This document shows positions 63,101 through 64,000 of a stretch of 64,000 nt of DNA, piece after piece. Numbering within the stretch: the first letter of the stretch is position 1; every line of letters starts with the position of its first letter. Source of the stretch: Ktedonobacteraceae bacterium (GTDB taxonomy: Bacteria; Chloroflexota; Ktedonobacteria; Ktedonobacterales; Ktedonobacteraceae); the NCBI GenBank assembly GCA_035653615.1, contig DASRBN010000009.1, forward strand, positions 1-64,000, in the 5' to 3' direction. Position numbers and translations under genes: made by a program. A model generated the notes under the pieces. It did not search any database, was not told the origin of the DNA, and was given only the letters and a program-made list of their open reading frames with translations.

Positions 63101-63989
63101 GAAACAATCACAAGTCGATTGGCCATACCCTGCGTGCCGCCGGCTAAATAGCCTGGGACGCCCGTTGGGGATTGAAACCTGGCCATACGGTGAGTCGGCA
63201 GCCGGGCTCTCCTGGTAGGCTAAATAGCCTGGGACGCCCGTTGGGGATTGAAACGCCAGGAGAACCTGTGGCTGCCCGCCGGCGCGCGGGGGCTAAATAG
63301 CCTGGGACGCCCGTTGGGGATTGAAACGAGCAAGGAAAATCACTATCGATGAGTTTATGCATGGGGCTAAATAGCCTGGGACGCCCGTTGGGGATTGAAA
63401 CTTGGAACAATCGCACCATAGGTTAAGGAAACGTCCCGGCTAAATAGCCTGGGACGCCCGTTGGGGATTGAAACTTAGCAATCGGGGACTCCGGTATCAG
63501 TCAACTAAACCGGCTAAATAGCCTGGGACGCCCGTTGGGGATTGAAACCGCTTATATCGCCAATTCGCAGCGCTGTTTTCACAAAGGCTAAATAGCCTGG
63601 GACGCCCGTTGGGGATTGAAACTGGATTAATTTCTTTTCCAGACGTGGCATAGGAACTTTGGCTAAATAGCCTGGGACGCCCGTTGGGGATTGAAACCAC
63701 CACACAGCCGACCACGCCCGGCATGGCGCTGAGGCTAAATAGCCTGGGACGCCCGTTGGGGATTGAAACAAAGCTGCACCATCAACAATGGAGTGACCCG
63801 GAAAGCGGCTAAATAGCCTGGGACGCCCGTTGGGGATTGAAACAAATTGAAGTAGGAGCAACCGACCATCTATTTTAAGGGCTAAATAGCCTGGGACGCC
63901 CGTTGGGGATTGAAACAGATTTTGACCCCTCTATCCTTGCCGGTCAGGTAGGGGCTAAATAGCCTGGGACGCCCGTTGGGGATTGAAAC
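60182..63989 (+). CRISPR. CRISPR array, 52 repeats in view, open at the right edge
   Basis: A 37-bp repeat beginning GGCTAAATAGCC and ending GGGGATTGAAAC is present 52 times at 60182, 60255, 60328 and so on to 63953, with no mismatch noticed by eye. Spacers are 35-40 nt (mostly 36-38) and all look different. The last 8 bases, ATTGAAAC, are the classic crRNA 5-prime tag of Cas6-processed type I and III systems, so the array reads on the plus strand with its leader to the left. The array continues past 64000. No cas gene is in the window; the type cannot be fixed. The repeat can fold in two ways: GGCTA/TAGCC at its start, or GGG/CCC and CCC/GGG further in. Confidence 0.97.
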
Positions 63990-64000
63990 TTCGCCCTACT

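Noticed and set aside
61619-63861. Open frames across the CRISPR repeats on both strands (for example 61619-61819 and 63514-63861)
   Set aside because: They consist of the translated repeat plus spacer sequence and have no ribosome sites.

Overview
The window looks like chromosome from a Ktedonobacteria-type Chloroflexota bacterium. This is inferred from gene content, not from a marker gene: no rRNA or tRNA was seen. The content includes a LuxR regulator with an NB-ARC-like ATPase, single-pass secreted or surface proteins with long Pro-rich cytoplasmic tails, proteins resembling DUF4012, DUF4395 and DUF5666, PIG-V-like and GT39-like mannosyltransferases, a MacAB-like exporter with its own two-component system, and many short dispersed palindromic repeats. 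Genes use AGGAGG-type ribosome sites, often with GTG or TTG starts. Family names come from recognising motifs by eye; no database search was run.

Layout. 0.4-8.8 kb: LuxR/ATPase regulator, SnoaL-like protein, a small excisionase-type DNA-binding protein, a potassium-channel-like protein, a secreted papain-fold peptidase candidate paired with a membrane-anchored protein, and a DUF4395/thioredoxin pair. 8.8-18.5 kb (minus strand): an envelope glycan or glycolipid locus with a flippase-like membrane protein, an NAD-dependent epimerase, a DUF362 ferredoxin protein, GT39 and GT2 membrane glycosyltransferases and an anchored clan GH-A hydrolase. 18.9-25 kb: DivIC/FtsL-like protein, metallo-beta-lactamase/Rieske fusion, an SDR remnant, an M20 amidohydrolase and a PIG-V-like mannosyltransferase. 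25.2-35.2 kb: PadR and XRE/MmyB regulators, then a plus-strand fatty-acid beta-oxidation operon (acyl-CoA ligase, acyl-CoA dehydrogenase, MaoC hotdog, a START-like protein broken by TGA, thiolase, and a HAD-ECH fusion).

35.4-48.4 kb: single genes and regulators, including a methyltransferase, an excisionase-type protein, a degenerate GGDEF/MshEN-like protein, an orphan OmpR-type regulator, cytidine deaminase, a GCS2-type carboxylate-amine ligase, a transglutaminase-like protein, a double-FHA protein, a metallo-beta-lactamase protein, a zinc-ribbon protein and a KAS III enzyme. 48.4-55.2 kb (minus strand): response regulator, histidine kinase, DUF5666-like lipoprotein, MacA-like adaptor, ATPase and permease, read as one sensing-and-export unit. 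55.4-59.8 kb: a 1062-aa DUF4012 protein with an N-terminal HTH, and GalU. 59.8-64 kb: a leader and a very large CRISPR array (52 repeats in view, all apparently identical) that runs off the right edge; no cas gene lies in the window.

The most unusual features are the large, apparently homogeneous CRISPR array with a near-consensus promoter directly before repeat 1; dispersed palindromic repeats that have entered coding sequence (GT39 N-terminus, LuxR regulator linker, and the stop codon of the acyl-CoA ligase); an in-frame TGA in a conserved START-like domain; an SDR gene with its catalytic core cleanly deleted; and an extended -10 promoter block shared by three unrelated transcription units.
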